A stretch of DNA of 64,000 nucleotides from Scalesia atractyloides (Eukaryota > Streptophyta > Magnoliopsida > Asterales > Asteraceae), in NCBI GenBank assembly GCA_947069175.1, contig CAMTDV010000003.1, positions 30,530,853 through 30,594,852 of the forward strand, in the 5' to 3' direction. The number at the start of each line of letters is the position of its first letter. Position 1 is the first letter of the stretch. The notes beneath the pieces are model-generated. The model did no database searches. It had not been told where the DNA came from and worked only from the letters and a program-made list of their open reading frames with translations. Shown here piece after piece: positions 43,183 to 54,143 of this stretch. The translations under genes were made by a program, and so were the position numbers.

Positions 43183-46005
43183 TGTCACACCCTCAATTTC
43201 CACTTGCGGAGTTTTACCGCGAGGCGTGTGAACAAACCAGAATCTGAAACACTAGTACGTCGAACGACTCTATATGATTTGATAATACGTTTTCCAAAAA
43301 TCATTTGTTTAACCATTCATCGTAGATTTTATATTGTCTTAGTTAGTTACCAATGTTTAGCGGAAGCATTAGTTTTTAAAGTTGAGCGGAAGCATAAAGT
43401 AATGTAAAGGAACGGGCGCCAACATAAACGCCAAAACTAAAGAAAAACCCAAAACAATGTTTGTAAATGAGACTCGATAAAAGATGTCTTGATCAATGCA
43501 AGTGAGTGCACCTAGAGCTCCTAGCGTCCTGAGAAACATGTAAAGAAACAAGTGTCAACATTAAAGAAGAGTGAGTTCACAGGTTTTCATAATTTCGTTC
43601 GTTCGGTTATGAGTTTGTTTCCCCCGTTATCCCTAACCCGGGATAACGATTTAGTTCCATTATTCCCAACCCGGAATAATACTGATAGTTCCATTATTCC
43701 CAACCCGGAACAATACTGATAGTTCCATTATTCCCAACCTGGAATAATAATGATGTTGGTTCCATTATCCCTAACCCGGGATAATATTGTTGTTTCGTAA
43801 TTAAGTTCAATGTTAATATATATAGGTAGCTAGCCTAAAGTTATGTCACGTAAGTGTTCGCGATCGAAGCTGAATGTTGTACCTCCGTGTTGCCAGGCCT
43901 ATCACTGACCATGGCGAAGTTAGGCCAAATTATTCACCCGTTGACCATACCCGGTCGGCTAGCGCGACTAGCTCGGATGGGGCTTGTCGGGCCCAGTAGT
44001 ACTACTTATAATTTCCCCGCTATCTAAACCCAAAACTAACGATCTGAGAGATTGTCGAGGACTTGTGTGATATAGCTGCTTAGTGACCATAACGTACATT
44101 AACATTAACTTAGTTACCGAGTAGTTTAATGACGTTAATTTCGTATAACGTAAAGAGATTGAGTTGAAGAGTGTATACATGTTTCTCCCCCTGTTGTTTA
44201 AAACCGGATAAAGTTAGGGGCCGTGAACTCACCTTTAGTTGCTCGGTTAGTGTAACACAGAAGTTACAAATGAGGGGACCGCTAATTGCGTCCTAACAAG
44301 TCAATTGATTTCAAGTCAGTGTGTGAACACACCAATACAAATCCTACACATAATTTACGCACAAAGCGGTACACACAATCAAAATTCCTAACACTCAAAC
44401 ATGCATGCAAGTATCCTCATATGAACATAGTGATCAAAACAATTTATCATGAACACAATCCAATCCATGCAACACTTTGGTGCACACATTCGCAAGTTAT
44501 CAAGTTTCAGCTTACATACTCATAATTCGGCTGTTTTCGAGGATTTTTATAAAATAGTTCCAACGTTCCAAAAATTCCAATTATTTCACAGGAGGTGACA
44601 ACTATACTGTAGAATTTTATATAAATTTTTCAAGTCCTAATACTTTACCAATTATCCATAAATATTAATATACTAGGCTGCAGTCAGATTCGTCACTTTC
44701 TGACTGCAGTCCACGGAAGAATTTATTTAAAAATCACTGTTCGTCCAATTAACAAAATTCCAATGGGAGTTGCCCGGAAATTTCCATATCTAGTTGCTGT
44801 ACAAATTTCATGATTCGACTCCCTACAGATTATTAAATCCAACTCGATTAACAACTAACAAAATTTCAGGATTTTTAAAGCTTTAGTTATTGAACTAAAT
44901 TGGCCACTTAAAAATATCAAACGACTTCATAAAAATATGAATCTAGCGCCATTAGAATCGTTTTTCAAAACTCTACGTTTTAGACTTCAGAAAATCCGTT
45001 TTTCGACAAATAATGACCGAGTTACAGCTAGTTGAAGTTGGCTATAACCACCATTCAGCAATCTGTTTCAGCACTTTATCACAATCTAACTCGCTTAAAC
45101 CGTTGATACATTGAACATATGCGATCAAGAGCAGAATTTCAAATCATATACTATCATATATATCATACCCATGCAAACCCTAATCATAACCTATAGTTTT
45201 TATCAATCAAAACGCAGCCTATGTTTCTAGATTTCCCAAAACATCAAACTTGCAAACTATGATAAATCAATCGATTAACAACATAACACTACATTCAACA
45301 TGATCAAGAGTTTATGATTCTATTATAACTTTGCAAATAATGATAACCCTAACCTTCAACAATGGTGATTAACGAACCGGGAGCGAGGTGGGACTTGATT
45401 CGGATTGAAGGAAGATCGCGACCGAGAAGATCCGTGACCGAGAAGAGATGTTGTTCGCGACCGAGAAGGGGTGTAGTAGGCTGTTTTGCGATCGAGGGAA
45501 CAAGTGGAAGAGATGGGCTGCCGTCGGCTTCCTTAGATACTAGGGTTTTGTATGTTTTTGTTTTGTGAAGAAAGACTCATGCATGTGTGTGTATATATAG
45601 CGCAAGGGATTGAAGGTAAAGGAAAAGAGATGGGTTGCGGTCGGGTGTGTGTGCTCGCGGCCGAAGGGTTTGGGTGGGGCGGTTTGGGTTTAAGACTTGA
45701 TCCCCAAGTTTGGTTAACTCCTTGAGTCGCAAGAAAAGAGGCCGGCTCGTGTCGCGGTTCGGCTCGATTCGTTTATATATTTATTATATATATATTTCGT
45801 AACTAAAACAAATCACGTAATCGAACATCACATATTCACCAACTCACAAACGTTTATATACATAGCACGTAATTCATTTGACAAGTTCACGAAATTATCG
45901 TAATTATTTCGAGCGTGCAAATTTAAGTCTCCGAATCAATTTAACCTAGGAACGAATAACCGTGAAGTAGCGCGTTTAAGATATCTGAAAAACCGGGATG
46001 TCACA
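43183..46005 (-). mobile_element. Solo LTR nested in the small element (2823 bp)
   Basis: On the minus strand it starts TGTGACATCCCGG (46005) and ends GAGGGTGTGACA (43183). A perfect target duplication TGGAC flanks it (43178-43182 and 46006-46010). A minus-strand TATA box CTATATATAC is near 45590. A repeated GCGACCGAGAAG word near 45418-45470 falls in a 68-codon frame with no motif. It resembles the chromovirus-like LTRs in its ends but has no tRNA-like modules that I can see. Confidence 0.9.
43626..43786. repeat. Five ~35-bp units with hairpin core ATTATTCC...GGAATAAT
   Basis: Units read GTTCCATTATTCCCAACCCG then GAATAATACTGATA. The arms ATTATTCC and GGAATAAT, or TTATCCC and GGGATAA in the outer units, are complementary around CAACC or TAACC. 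The two outer units share the TTATCCC form, so arm changes are matched. Confidence 0.82.
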
Positions 46006-46130
46006 TGGACATTCTACGGACAAAAAGTAAAATTGAAACCATAGGAATGTTTAGAATTGAATTTCGAGCATATCAGTAGAGAATCATCATGAAATTCGAA
46101 GAAATAAAGATTTTGGATCTAAAAATGGTT

Positions 46131-46230
46131 ATCTTCGCATGAAAATGGTTTTCTTCGCACGAAGATAATTAACTTCGCATGAAGATAGATTACCTTCGCA
46201 TGAAGGTAAGTTATCCTCGTACGAAGGTAA
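46131..46230. repeat. Five CTTCGCATGAAG near-palindromes
   Basis: Words CTTCGCATGAAA, CTTCGCACGAAG, CTTCGCATGAAG (twice) and CCTCGTACGAAG occur every ~20 bp, joined by GATA/GGTA spacers. Related words lie in the LTRs at 42775-42835 and 47675-47735. Confidence 0.8.
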
Positions 46231-47549
46231 ACCAAAAAAAGGGCATTGAAAAATTTGTTGATTGAACTGATGAGACAAGTGTCCAGAAAAAATTTGGTGA
46301 TAGGAAATTTTTTTCGAGATTTAATGACAAATTCGGGTTGTTCGGGGACACCATCGAGAGCTTAAGAGAATAGATTTGATAATACGACTACAGAGCGTTG
46401 AAGATAGTGGGGTAGTCACAAATACCTAAGCAGAATGGTGATCTCTTTGTATAGTTACTATTAATGGGCCAAAATGTAAAATCCGCAATGATGGAAAACT
46501 GAATTTTTAAGATTTGAGAGGGAAAATTCAGTGGTATGTTTTAGAGAGGTAAGAATTTGGATAATGAGGGGGAATAAAAATTTCATAGAATATATTGAAA
46601 TTCTATCATTTTTGAAATTCCTGATTATGCAACAGTATTCGGTGGTTCCGACTTTAGATTATCCAAGGATGTATTTGATCGGGAAATTGCTAGTTCGTGA
46701 TCATAGGAAGTTCAGAGTCTTCGGATAATGATACAGGTTGATGTCTTGAGGTTTGAATCCCAGGTCTTCGTCAAGTGGGTTAGCAGGATCAGCATCAGGA
46801 AATGCAACTGTATTGTCGATACGTATAAGGTATCAGAGGGTGTTCAAGTTATATTGCATACACGAATGCTCGATATCTAGTCTTCAAGCAGAGGAATTGT
46901 TTTTCGGACTAACCGCTAGAAAATGACGATGTTTGTTGATTAAGTTGCTGCCGGTCTAAGGGAGAAGACTTATATCTGTTATTGTGACTAAAGATGAAGA
47001 ATATGATTCTGATCGTGGAAGAATGTTTGTCAGATCTGAATGTGTTACCAGATGATTTGATTCTGATGAAGATTTGCTTGCCAATTGAAGAGATTACCAT
47101 TTTACTGATCAATCATTAAGGAGTATGCTTAACGTGATTACGAAAAACGGGATTTCACATTTTCGCGGATATTCATTGATTTAAAATTTACCGATGTGGT
47201 GATTTGAAGTTTCTTTCAATTGCCTGTTAGGTTTTTGAAGATCAGAGGATCGAGCAGAGGAGTGCACTAAAACCGAACGCGGTTAACATAGAAACAAAGA
47301 TGTTGCGATTAGTTTCAAGTTCGTGATTATTCGTGAAGATTACAGTCAAGAAAATCAGAGAAGGTCGGGAACTGTGCAAACAAAAACCTGAATACTAATT
47401 CTATGGGGAATTTATTGAAGAAATTGCAACACGAAGGGGGAATTTTTTAACGCATTCTACAACATCGCAGATACCTGATTGAAGTTATAGAATATTCAAA
47501 TACAGCTCGCATATTTCAAGATCAAGATAAAGCTTCGACAGTGATGTCC
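46231..47549 (+). other. Internal region of the small element, no gene seen
   Basis: Frames of 65-67 codons on either strand have no motif. The sequence is A-rich and broken by stops. Confidence 0.6.
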
Positions 47550-47560
47550 AAGGGGGAAAT
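47550..47560 (+). other. Polypurine tract of the small element
   Basis: AAGGGGGAAAT-type tract directly before the 3' LTR start TGTTGGTGC. Confidence 0.85.
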
Positions 47561-47960
47561 TGTTGGTGCATATTATGTTTGTCACTATGCGAATAGGCTA
47601 GATAGAGTGTGTGTTGAATATTGTATAGATTTGATACGAATACATGACTTAAGTGTAAACGTGAGTGGTGTACATGTGTCACTTTTTATGAAGGTAACTC
47701 ACTTCATACGAGGGTAAAATGCTCACTTCGCACGAGGGTAAAATATTTATAAATAGTATCTTGTGTTCATAGTTTTATAAGTTTTGGAGTTCCCAGAGGG
47801 GAAACGCTGGCAAAATTTCTCCAGAATTTCGCCAGCTTGACAAGATGTATACTCTTTCGATATAAATGAATGAAACATTACTCCTTTCTTATAACATTCT
47901 ACTGAACTAGTTCTATTTTACCCAAATTTTCGTCTTGAACCGTCGGATCCTGGAATCTCA
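47561..47960 (+). repeat. 3' LTR of the small element (400 bp)
   Basis: Starts TGTTGGTGCATATTATG and ends GGAATCTCA, followed by TCTAT. Confidence 0.9.
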
Positions 47961-47965
47961 TCTAT

Positions 47966-48348
47966 TTTTAGGAGATTGTATTTGAACATTTTCCATATTA
48001 TCTAATAATTAGTATCATATCTTATGATAATTAAAAAATTCAATAAATCTATTGATATGGTGAATTCATGATATTAACAATATTATGTTCTTAGATGTTT
48101 TGAGCAAATTGGTGATTACATAGAACTAGTATTAAGCTCCTCATGTTGTGGCGAGGTGTAAAACCATGAAAAAAGTAGCATTGAAATGTTTTATCGAACT
48201 CATATGTTGAAGGGGCAATCGGATCGCACTTTGTGGTGGGACTGTTAAACTGAATGAAAGATAGACGTAAAAACGTTCAACCACGCATGCTTGGTGTGGC
48301 GGGTTAATGCACTAAATTTAGACCAAAATTTAAAACATAGCTAAAAGT
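47966..48348. other. Unassigned spacer
   Basis: AT-rich sequence with no ORF or repeat recognised. Confidence 0.5.
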
Positions 48349-49043
48349 TCTCACACCCTAACTCGCAGCGGATTAGGTGAACGAGGCATGATTGATTGCT
48401 CACAGCTTATGACAAGATATTTAAAGTTTAAATATTATTAATATTCAAATTAATTGAACCCTCACAATCAAAATAAACATATCCAGACGAAACAAAACAT
48501 AACATAATCAAAAATCCGGTTCATTATCTAAGGTATGATTATCCTCATCCTTAACTTCAAACTTGTTCACCTTTATCATGTGTAAAAAATGGATTTTGGG
48601 TTAACATAAGTTCGTGAGTAAATCTATTGTTTTAAATAAAACTGTTTTTGGTTTATTTGTTTAAAAATTTTAACATGCGAATCTAATGGTAATTAAATAA
48701 TAAAATGCACATTACCAATAATTAATCGACATGATGATATGAAACTGTAGTATTTGTAATAAATTCAATGAATATGATAACATTGTAAACATGAGACTCA
48801 AGCCCACCAACGAGGGAATTTAAATGATGTGGCGATACTAGGCTACATCCCATGGTCGTGGGGTACCTAGTTAACCTGGTGGATTCATGTGAATAATGAT
48901 TAGCCATAATGAATAGTAGCAATGATTAGTAATACAAACAATGAGCAAATAATATCTACCACATAGTTACACAATTGAACTTTGCATGTAATTGAATATT
49001 GAAACTTAAAGAAATGAAAAATGCGTTAATGTCACAAAATACA
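48349..49043 (-). repeat. Old B-type LTR remnant, part 1
   Basis: Minus-strand 3' end GGGTGTGAGA at 48349, then diverged but alignable B-type LTR sequence (GCTGCGAGTTAGG, CACATGATAAAGG). It is cut at 49043 by the younger relative; the other side continues at 51527. Confidence 0.7.
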
Positions 49044-50002
49044 TGTCACACCCCGACCCGCAGCGGAAAAAGGTGATCGGGGCATGATTGGGTTTTCATC
49101 AAAGCTCATGACATTTATTATAATGTTTCATATTTATTATTTCTTTTTAAAGGAGAATCATTACAATGAATCATACTAGTACAACATGTTCTATACATTT
49201 TTCAAGACTTCATTATTTTCTTCTAAGGCAATTTCCTATGTGTTCCTTGCTTCAACCTGTCCACCTGTATCATGTGTAAAAATGATTTTTGGGTCAACAA
49301 AAAAAGTTGGCGAGTGAATCCCATGAAAACATTTAAACGTGTTTATTGTATCGAATTATAAAATAAAGTGCATAACCACATATGAGTAAACGTAAATGTA
49401 AATTGAATCACAAGTCACATAATATTAATTAATACACACGCACACACCAAATGTTTGTTTTTGAGGCACGCGTTGTTCAACTCGTCTCCCACGAGCAACT
49501 GATGGGCCTAATGAATGATTTTGAGGCACGCATTGTTCAACTCGTCTCCCACGAGGAACTGATGGGCCTAATGAATAATTTGCACACAACTTGACAATAT
49601 GTAACACATCACAACAACCAATATTTACATTCTAAGTTTAGATCATATAATGGTATAGCACGAGTTTGAATAAGCGAATTAATTTAAGCAACACATGATA
49701 CACCCCAAAACGTGAATAAAAAAGGGGAATTTGTAAGAATTCACTCACCGTGGTTGCGTTTCTTGGATTGATGATGAATGTGCACGAATTTGGATTTAAC
49801 CACGAGAGAAACTAACCTAAATAATAACATAATGGTTCGGTAAATAAATGGATTTTATTTGAGATTAACAATTTTAATTCATAACCTTAATAGGATTTCT
49901 AGATTTATTTTTGTGAGTTTAAGGACATTTTCTAACTTTAAAAAATATTATTTTTAAGTATTTTAAATAATATTCTGATTAAATAAATAAATAAAAAAAA
50001 TG

Positions 50003-50470
50003 TTGACCGTTGACTTTGACTATTGACCGGTCTGATTGTGTTTATTATGTGCGCTGAGTGAGGTTCGAACTCGTGACCTCCCGTACGCGTGCACGCAGCT
50101 CTACTAACTGAGCTACGTGTCTAACCCGAAATATTTCTGATTTTAATTATATTTGTATACTATTTGGATTATTCAGAATTTTATTTAATTAAAAAGGTTT
50201 TTGAATATCATCTGACCGGCTGGCTTAGCGGGGATCGAGCCTGTGACCATCGACTTAACTTGCACCCAGCCCAACCAACTGGGCTGGGTGTCTAACCTGT
50301 TATAGACAGAATTTATATTATATTTATACACTTAACACGTGCTTCAAGATTTGGTTTTTATAAAAAGGGTATGATATTTCAGTGGATCGGAACACAATAG
50401 ACTCGAACCCGGGACGTGTACGTTATGTTTGCACACAGTCCACCACTAGACTGTGTGTCTAACCCGGTTA
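50003..50470 (-). ncRNA. tRNA-like modules b-c-d in inverted solo LTR
   Basis: On the minus strand: module b (about 50465-50395) with CACACAGTCTA/TGGACTGTGTG (one wobble pair). Module c (about 50295-50225) has the perfect CACCCAGCCCA/TGGGCTGGGTG hairpin. Module d has A box TAGCTCAGTTAG (50115-50104) and B-type AGTTCGAACCT (50071-50061), spacing 44. GTCAA words and a T7 run follow at 50033-49994. Confidence 0.6.
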
Positions 50471-50915
50471 TTATTCCGGTTTTTATTATATTTATACCCA
50501 TTTCAAAACTTCATCTTCTTCGATTTATAAAAGCAGAGAATCCACCCGACTGTTTAATCGAAAATTTTTATTGAATTAGTTGATTGATCAATACTGTTAA
50601 CGAAATAATTTAAACAGAAAGGATTAAAGGTGCTGTACCGAACAGTTGTGATCTCCGATGAAGTTCCGGCGGCTGAGGTTAACTCCGACGAAGTGTATCT
50701 TGCGACAGAGGCTCTATCAGAAGTTTGAGGTGAGTGTGGTGCTTTCTGTCTGAGCTGTAGAAGTCTTATTTTAGAGTAAGGCAGAAGAGATGAAATGGGT
50801 TCGGTTTTCCGGCGACTTGCAGAGAATTCCGGCGATGTGTTTCTTGATGAATAGCGACTTGTATAGAGAGTGAAAGTTGTGCGAGTGTGAGCAGGTTTTG
50901 AGAGAAATACACATG

Positions 50916-50925
50916 GTATTTATAG
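50916..50925 (-). promoter_or_regulatory. LTR TATA box, minus strand
   Basis: CTATAAATAC on the minus strand, between the palindrome (51094) and module b. Confidence 0.7.
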
Positions 50926-51094
50926 ATTGACAGAAGCTGCCCGATTTTAGTTTTCAAAACCGAGCATTCAAGATTTTCCGGCGGTTACGACTATAATTGG
51001 GGCTAGACATCGATTGACAGAAGCTGCCCGATTTCAGTTTTCAAAACCGAGCATTCAAGATTTTCCGGCGGTTACGACTATAATTGGGGCTAGA
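50924..51094. repeat. Tandem duplication of ~85 bp in U3
   Basis: The segment from ATTGACAGAAGCTGCCCGAT to GGGGCTAGACATCG occurs twice head to tail with one base difference. It lies between the TATA box and the palindrome and is not seen in the other B-type LTRs. Confidence 0.88.
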
Positions 51095-51113
51095 CATCGG
51101 TTATAACCGATGT
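51094..51113. promoter_or_regulatory. Perfect 20-bp palindrome
   Basis: ACATCGGTTATAACCGATGT, identical to the three perfect copies in B1 and B2. Confidence 0.65.
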
Positions 51114-51267
51114 CGTCGACGGTTACAGCGTTTTATTCAAAAGGAGAATGGCTGATCTCCCGGATTGCCGGATTTTCCGGTGATTGCGAGTTCCGCCGGG
51201 CTGATACCCGGTTTTTCTTTAATTCGCGTTTTAATTTAAGTGTTAATTGTTTTCAGTATTATTCCAA

Positions 51268-51343
51268 AGTTAGCGTGTGGCGGAGTGGTGTGTTGTTTAC
51301 TTGTTGAACCGACTGACCCGGGTTCGAAACCCGGCAGCCTCAA
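51268..51343 (+). ncRNA. tRNA-like module a in inverted solo LTR
   Basis: TGGCGGAGTGG (51278-51288) and GGTTCGAAACC (51321-51331), spacing 43 nt, in a CCCGG/CCGGG stem, followed by AAATATTTTTTTTATTC with a T8 run (51347 onward). It is antisense to its LTR, as in the other copies. Confidence 0.6.
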
Positions 51344-51526
51344 ATATTTTTTTTATTCTCTTATTTTTATTATTTATTAATTATGTTTTAAAATTCTAAC
51401 TATGTTTATTAATTATGTATCGTTTAAAATTAAAATAACCAATATATACGCGACGAAAATTATGACTGACTATTCGGTTAATAAACGAAGCGGGTTTTGG
51501 AAACCCGTTTTTTGACGGATGTTACA

Positions 51527-51627
51527 ATACACCCCCAAAACATTTAATTGTAAAAAAGGGGAATTAGAAAGATCTACTCACAGGTTATGTCTTTATGATT
51601 CCTTGAATTAAGTGCACGATAAAAGAG
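51527..51627 (-). repeat. Old B-type LTR remnant, part 2
   Basis: Continues 48349-49043 after the nested solo LTR: ATACACCCCCAAAACATTTAATTG matches the ATACACCCCAAAACGTG of the younger LTR. It is lost where the copia LTR begins. Confidence 0.6.
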
Positions 51628-52905
51628 AGGGTTCCAGTTGGACCTACAAAAGCACAGATGATATTCAAAAGCTAAAATATGATCTATCTGTTCAAGAATA
51701 AATACTAGATGAAGCATTCTCTCCCCAAAGATAGTGAATCTTGAACACTAATCAGAACATCTGTTGAAGACATGCTAACATCGGTTCATGCCTTAGAAAC
51801 CAATTTTGAAGAAGAACTAGACCAAAGTGTTGTTAATGCAAAGATCTATTCAAGAAGACCAAACATCATTTCAGGCCAAACAGATGTTTAATATGAAGCA
51901 ACAACGGTTTGAAGATCAGCGGTTTCATCTATGTAACAGTATTTTGCTTGTAACAGAGTTTTAGTATATTAGATTAGATGTTAGATTCCCACATATGTTT
52001 GCAAACATCTGTGGAATCTTTTATGTTAGTAATGTCAGATGTCACTATCAGGGTGATTGCAAACAAACCTTTTGTACTTAGTATCAATAGATCTCACCTA
52101 TTAGAGATCTATTCATCACTTCACACACATTCTCTTTTGTACGAACAGATCTGTGAGTGATTAGGCTGAGGGGAGATTGTATAATCATCATATTGTAATT
52201 GTAATCATTTGATTTCCATAGGGCCACAAATGAACCAAACATTCGGCGAACATTCGTGAAACGTTCGGCAGGAAATTCGTTGGTGTTCGTTCGTTTATTA
52301 AACAAACGAACACAAACAATAAATTTTATTTGTTTAGTTAAATGAATGAACATGAACACATGCCATGTTTGTTCATTTATGTTCATGAACGTTTGGTAGC
52401 GTTCTTGATCGTTCATTAGTATTTTAGTTTTTATATTTTATTTAAATACTTCAAAATTTTGACAAGTAAATATTTAATAAGTGTCAGTCTAATATATATT
52501 TTGTTGATGAACGCTTGTTTGTATTCTTTTGTTTCCATTTGTGTTCATGAACATTAGTTTGTGCTCATTTGTTTTTATCAACGTTTGTTTTTGTATATTG
52601 GCTAAAATTAACAAACAAACACAAATGAACACGAACAAGTTCATTTCCTTAACTAACAAACACAACCAAAAAATATTGTTCGATGCGTATTCATGGACAG
52701 TTCGTGAAAACATATATTTCTTAACAAACAAACACGAACAAGGTCTTTTTCGTGTTTTTTTCGGTTCGCTTGCAGCCCTAGATTTGAAAGGAAAACAATT
52801 GTTTATATATCTCCTTGCTTGTGTGATTGCTTTATTTGTCTTTCAATTTATAAATTGTTACTATTTTTGCTTAAAAACCACAAGTATCAAACTCAGATCC
52901 TAATA
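51628..52905 (+). repeat. Copia-like 5' LTR interrupted by a MITE
   Basis: Starts about CAGTTGGACCTAC (TG to CA change at the start) and ends near CAGATCCTAATA just before the primer site. Without the MITE it is about 715 bp. No second LTR is in the window, so the left boundary is approximate. Confidence 0.55.
52219..52780. mobile_element. hAT-type MITE (562 bp)
   Basis: Terminal inverted repeats TAGGGCCACAAATGAACC and, reverse complement of the right end, TAGGGCTGCAAGCGAACC match in 14 of 18 bases. An 8-bp target duplication GATTTCCA / GATTTGAA (6 of 8) flanks it, the length typical of hAT transposons. The body is a degenerate inverted series of GTTCGT/ACGAAC and AACAAACAAAC words. Apparent ORFs inside it are by-products of that repetition, and there is no transposase. 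Confidence 0.87.
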
Positions 52906-52907
52906 AT

Positions 52908-52927
52908 TGGTATCAGAACTTTGTCAC
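52908..52927 (+). other. Primer binding site of the copia-like element
   Basis: TGGTATCAGAACTTTGTCAC; one base differs from TGGTATCAGAGC in the first 12. Confidence 0.75.
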
Positions 52928-53067
52928 ATTAAACTTGATTTCACAATCAGCTTAATATTCAAAGATCAGCTCACAAAGATCCAATTTGTTCGTAACTCAG
53001 AGTTGTAAAGTGTTGAATTCAAAAGTATTTCACGCATACTTTGTTTTTCTTGAAAAGAACAAAAGAG

Positions 53068-54143
53068 ATGGCACAAAATAATCCCCATAACACCGGATTC
53101 AGCAACAAGCGTCCTATGCTTGTCATATAATATATGGCAACATAGGATTACTCACGTACTTGCTCAGCAGAACATCAGGTGTTGGAAGTCTGTTATATTT
53201 AAACCTCACATTCCAATGGTACCTAGTGCCGAAAACCTGAGTGTTCAGGAGCCAAAGAAGCCGGAAAACTACTCAGGGCAAGATTTTCAAAAAATTGAGC
53301 TAGATGCAAAGGCCTTTAGCATTGTGGTCGTGGCTTTGCCAAATGAAATCTTTGTCGTCTTGTTACAACAGTGCTAAGGAGTTATGGGATGCATTGAATG
53401 AGTGGTTTGGTTGAATGAAAGATGTGATTGAGAACACTTGAGTAATCCTTAACCAACAATACGAGACTTTCACACATGTCAAGGGAGAAACCCTTACACA
53501 ACAGTTTGAGAGGTTTTCATAGTCAGTGAATAAAGTTAGTAAACAAAGAAGTTCCTAAATCAACTTTAAGTAACCGATTTTTAAGATCACTTCCTAAGTA
53601 GTGGGATACAATAGCCATAGTGATGAGAACAACATTGACTTCAAGGACCTAACCCTAACTCAGCTTCATGGAAAGCTCTTAACATTTGAGAGAGATTTTG
53701 TCTATAAAAAGAAGCTCCAGGAAACTGGAAAATTGTCCAACGATTATGTTTTTGGAAACATGGTACTTCTGAGTCATGAAGGATCATCTTTAGGAATGAG
53801 AAATGAACAGAGTTTTGATCACTATATTGATATATCAATTGCAATCAACTCTGATCAATATTCCTCAAACTATGCATTCACAGCAAAAGATAACACTCAT
53901 GGTCCTGATAGTTTGTCATTTGTCCTTGATGATTTGAAACATATTGATCCCATGGACTTGGAGGAAATAGATATTCTACACCAGGTGACCCTACTAAGTT
54001 TAAGAGCTAATAACTTTTATAAAAGAACTGGTATAAGATATACAGGACTAAATGGGAGAACAATGGTTGGGTTGGATAAATCCAAGATAATGTGTTTCAA
54101 GTGTAACATGCTAGGTCATTTTTCTAGGGAATGCAAAAATTAA
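53068..54143 (+). pseudogene. Ty1/copia gag with zinc knuckle
   Basis: The start is taken as ATG 53068 (MAQNNPHNTG). The first part (53068-53600) is broken by stops and shifts but contains PKKPENYSGQDFQKIELDAKA and LPNEIFVVLL, as expected of plant copia gag (UBN2-like). An uninterrupted 180-codon frame 53601-54143 follows. It carries FKDLTLTQLHGKLLTFE early and ends in a CX2CX4HX4C knuckle CFKCNMLGHFSREC. Gag packages element RNA into particles in intact relatives. It is clearly damaged at its N-terminal half. Confidence 0.8.

Larger units (their letters stand above)
42636..47960 (+). mobile_element. Small non-coding copia-like LTR element
   Basis: LTRs 42636-43066 and 47561-47960, primer site at 43069, polypurine tract at 47550, and flanking target duplication TCTAT (42631-42635 and 47961-47965). 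After removal of the nested solo LTR (43183-46005) the internal region is about 1.67 kb. It has only short, motif-free frames (for example 46531-46728). The element is therefore a non-autonomous, TRIM/LARD-like element. Both LTRs and the interior carry CTTCGCATGAAG-type near-palindromes. Confidence 0.88.
49044..51526 (-). mobile_element. Solo LTR of the B superfamily, minus strand (2483 bp)
   Basis: Read on the minus strand it starts TGTAACATCCGTC (51526) and ends GGGGTGTGACA (49044). It is flanked by a perfect target duplication ATACA (49039-49043 and 51527-51531). It carries the full set of modules a-d, the palindrome at 51094-51113, a TATA box (50925-50916) and GTCAA words. It sits inside an older LTR of the same superfamily in the same orientation. 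Confidence 0.93.

Noticed and set aside
45362..45568. 68-codon Arg-rich ORF
   Set aside because: Lies on the opposite strand to the solo LTR and is produced by repeated GCGACCGAGAAG words.
52529..52903. 124-codon ORF near the copia LTR
   Set aside because: Mostly inside the MITE and made of its inverted AACAAAC/GTTTGTT words; it runs across the MITE end into the LTR by chance.
53601..54143. Domesticated gag gene
   Set aside because: The 180-codon frame is intact, but its 5' half is full of stops and shifts in the same copy, and an LTR with primer site is attached. It is an ordinary decayed element.
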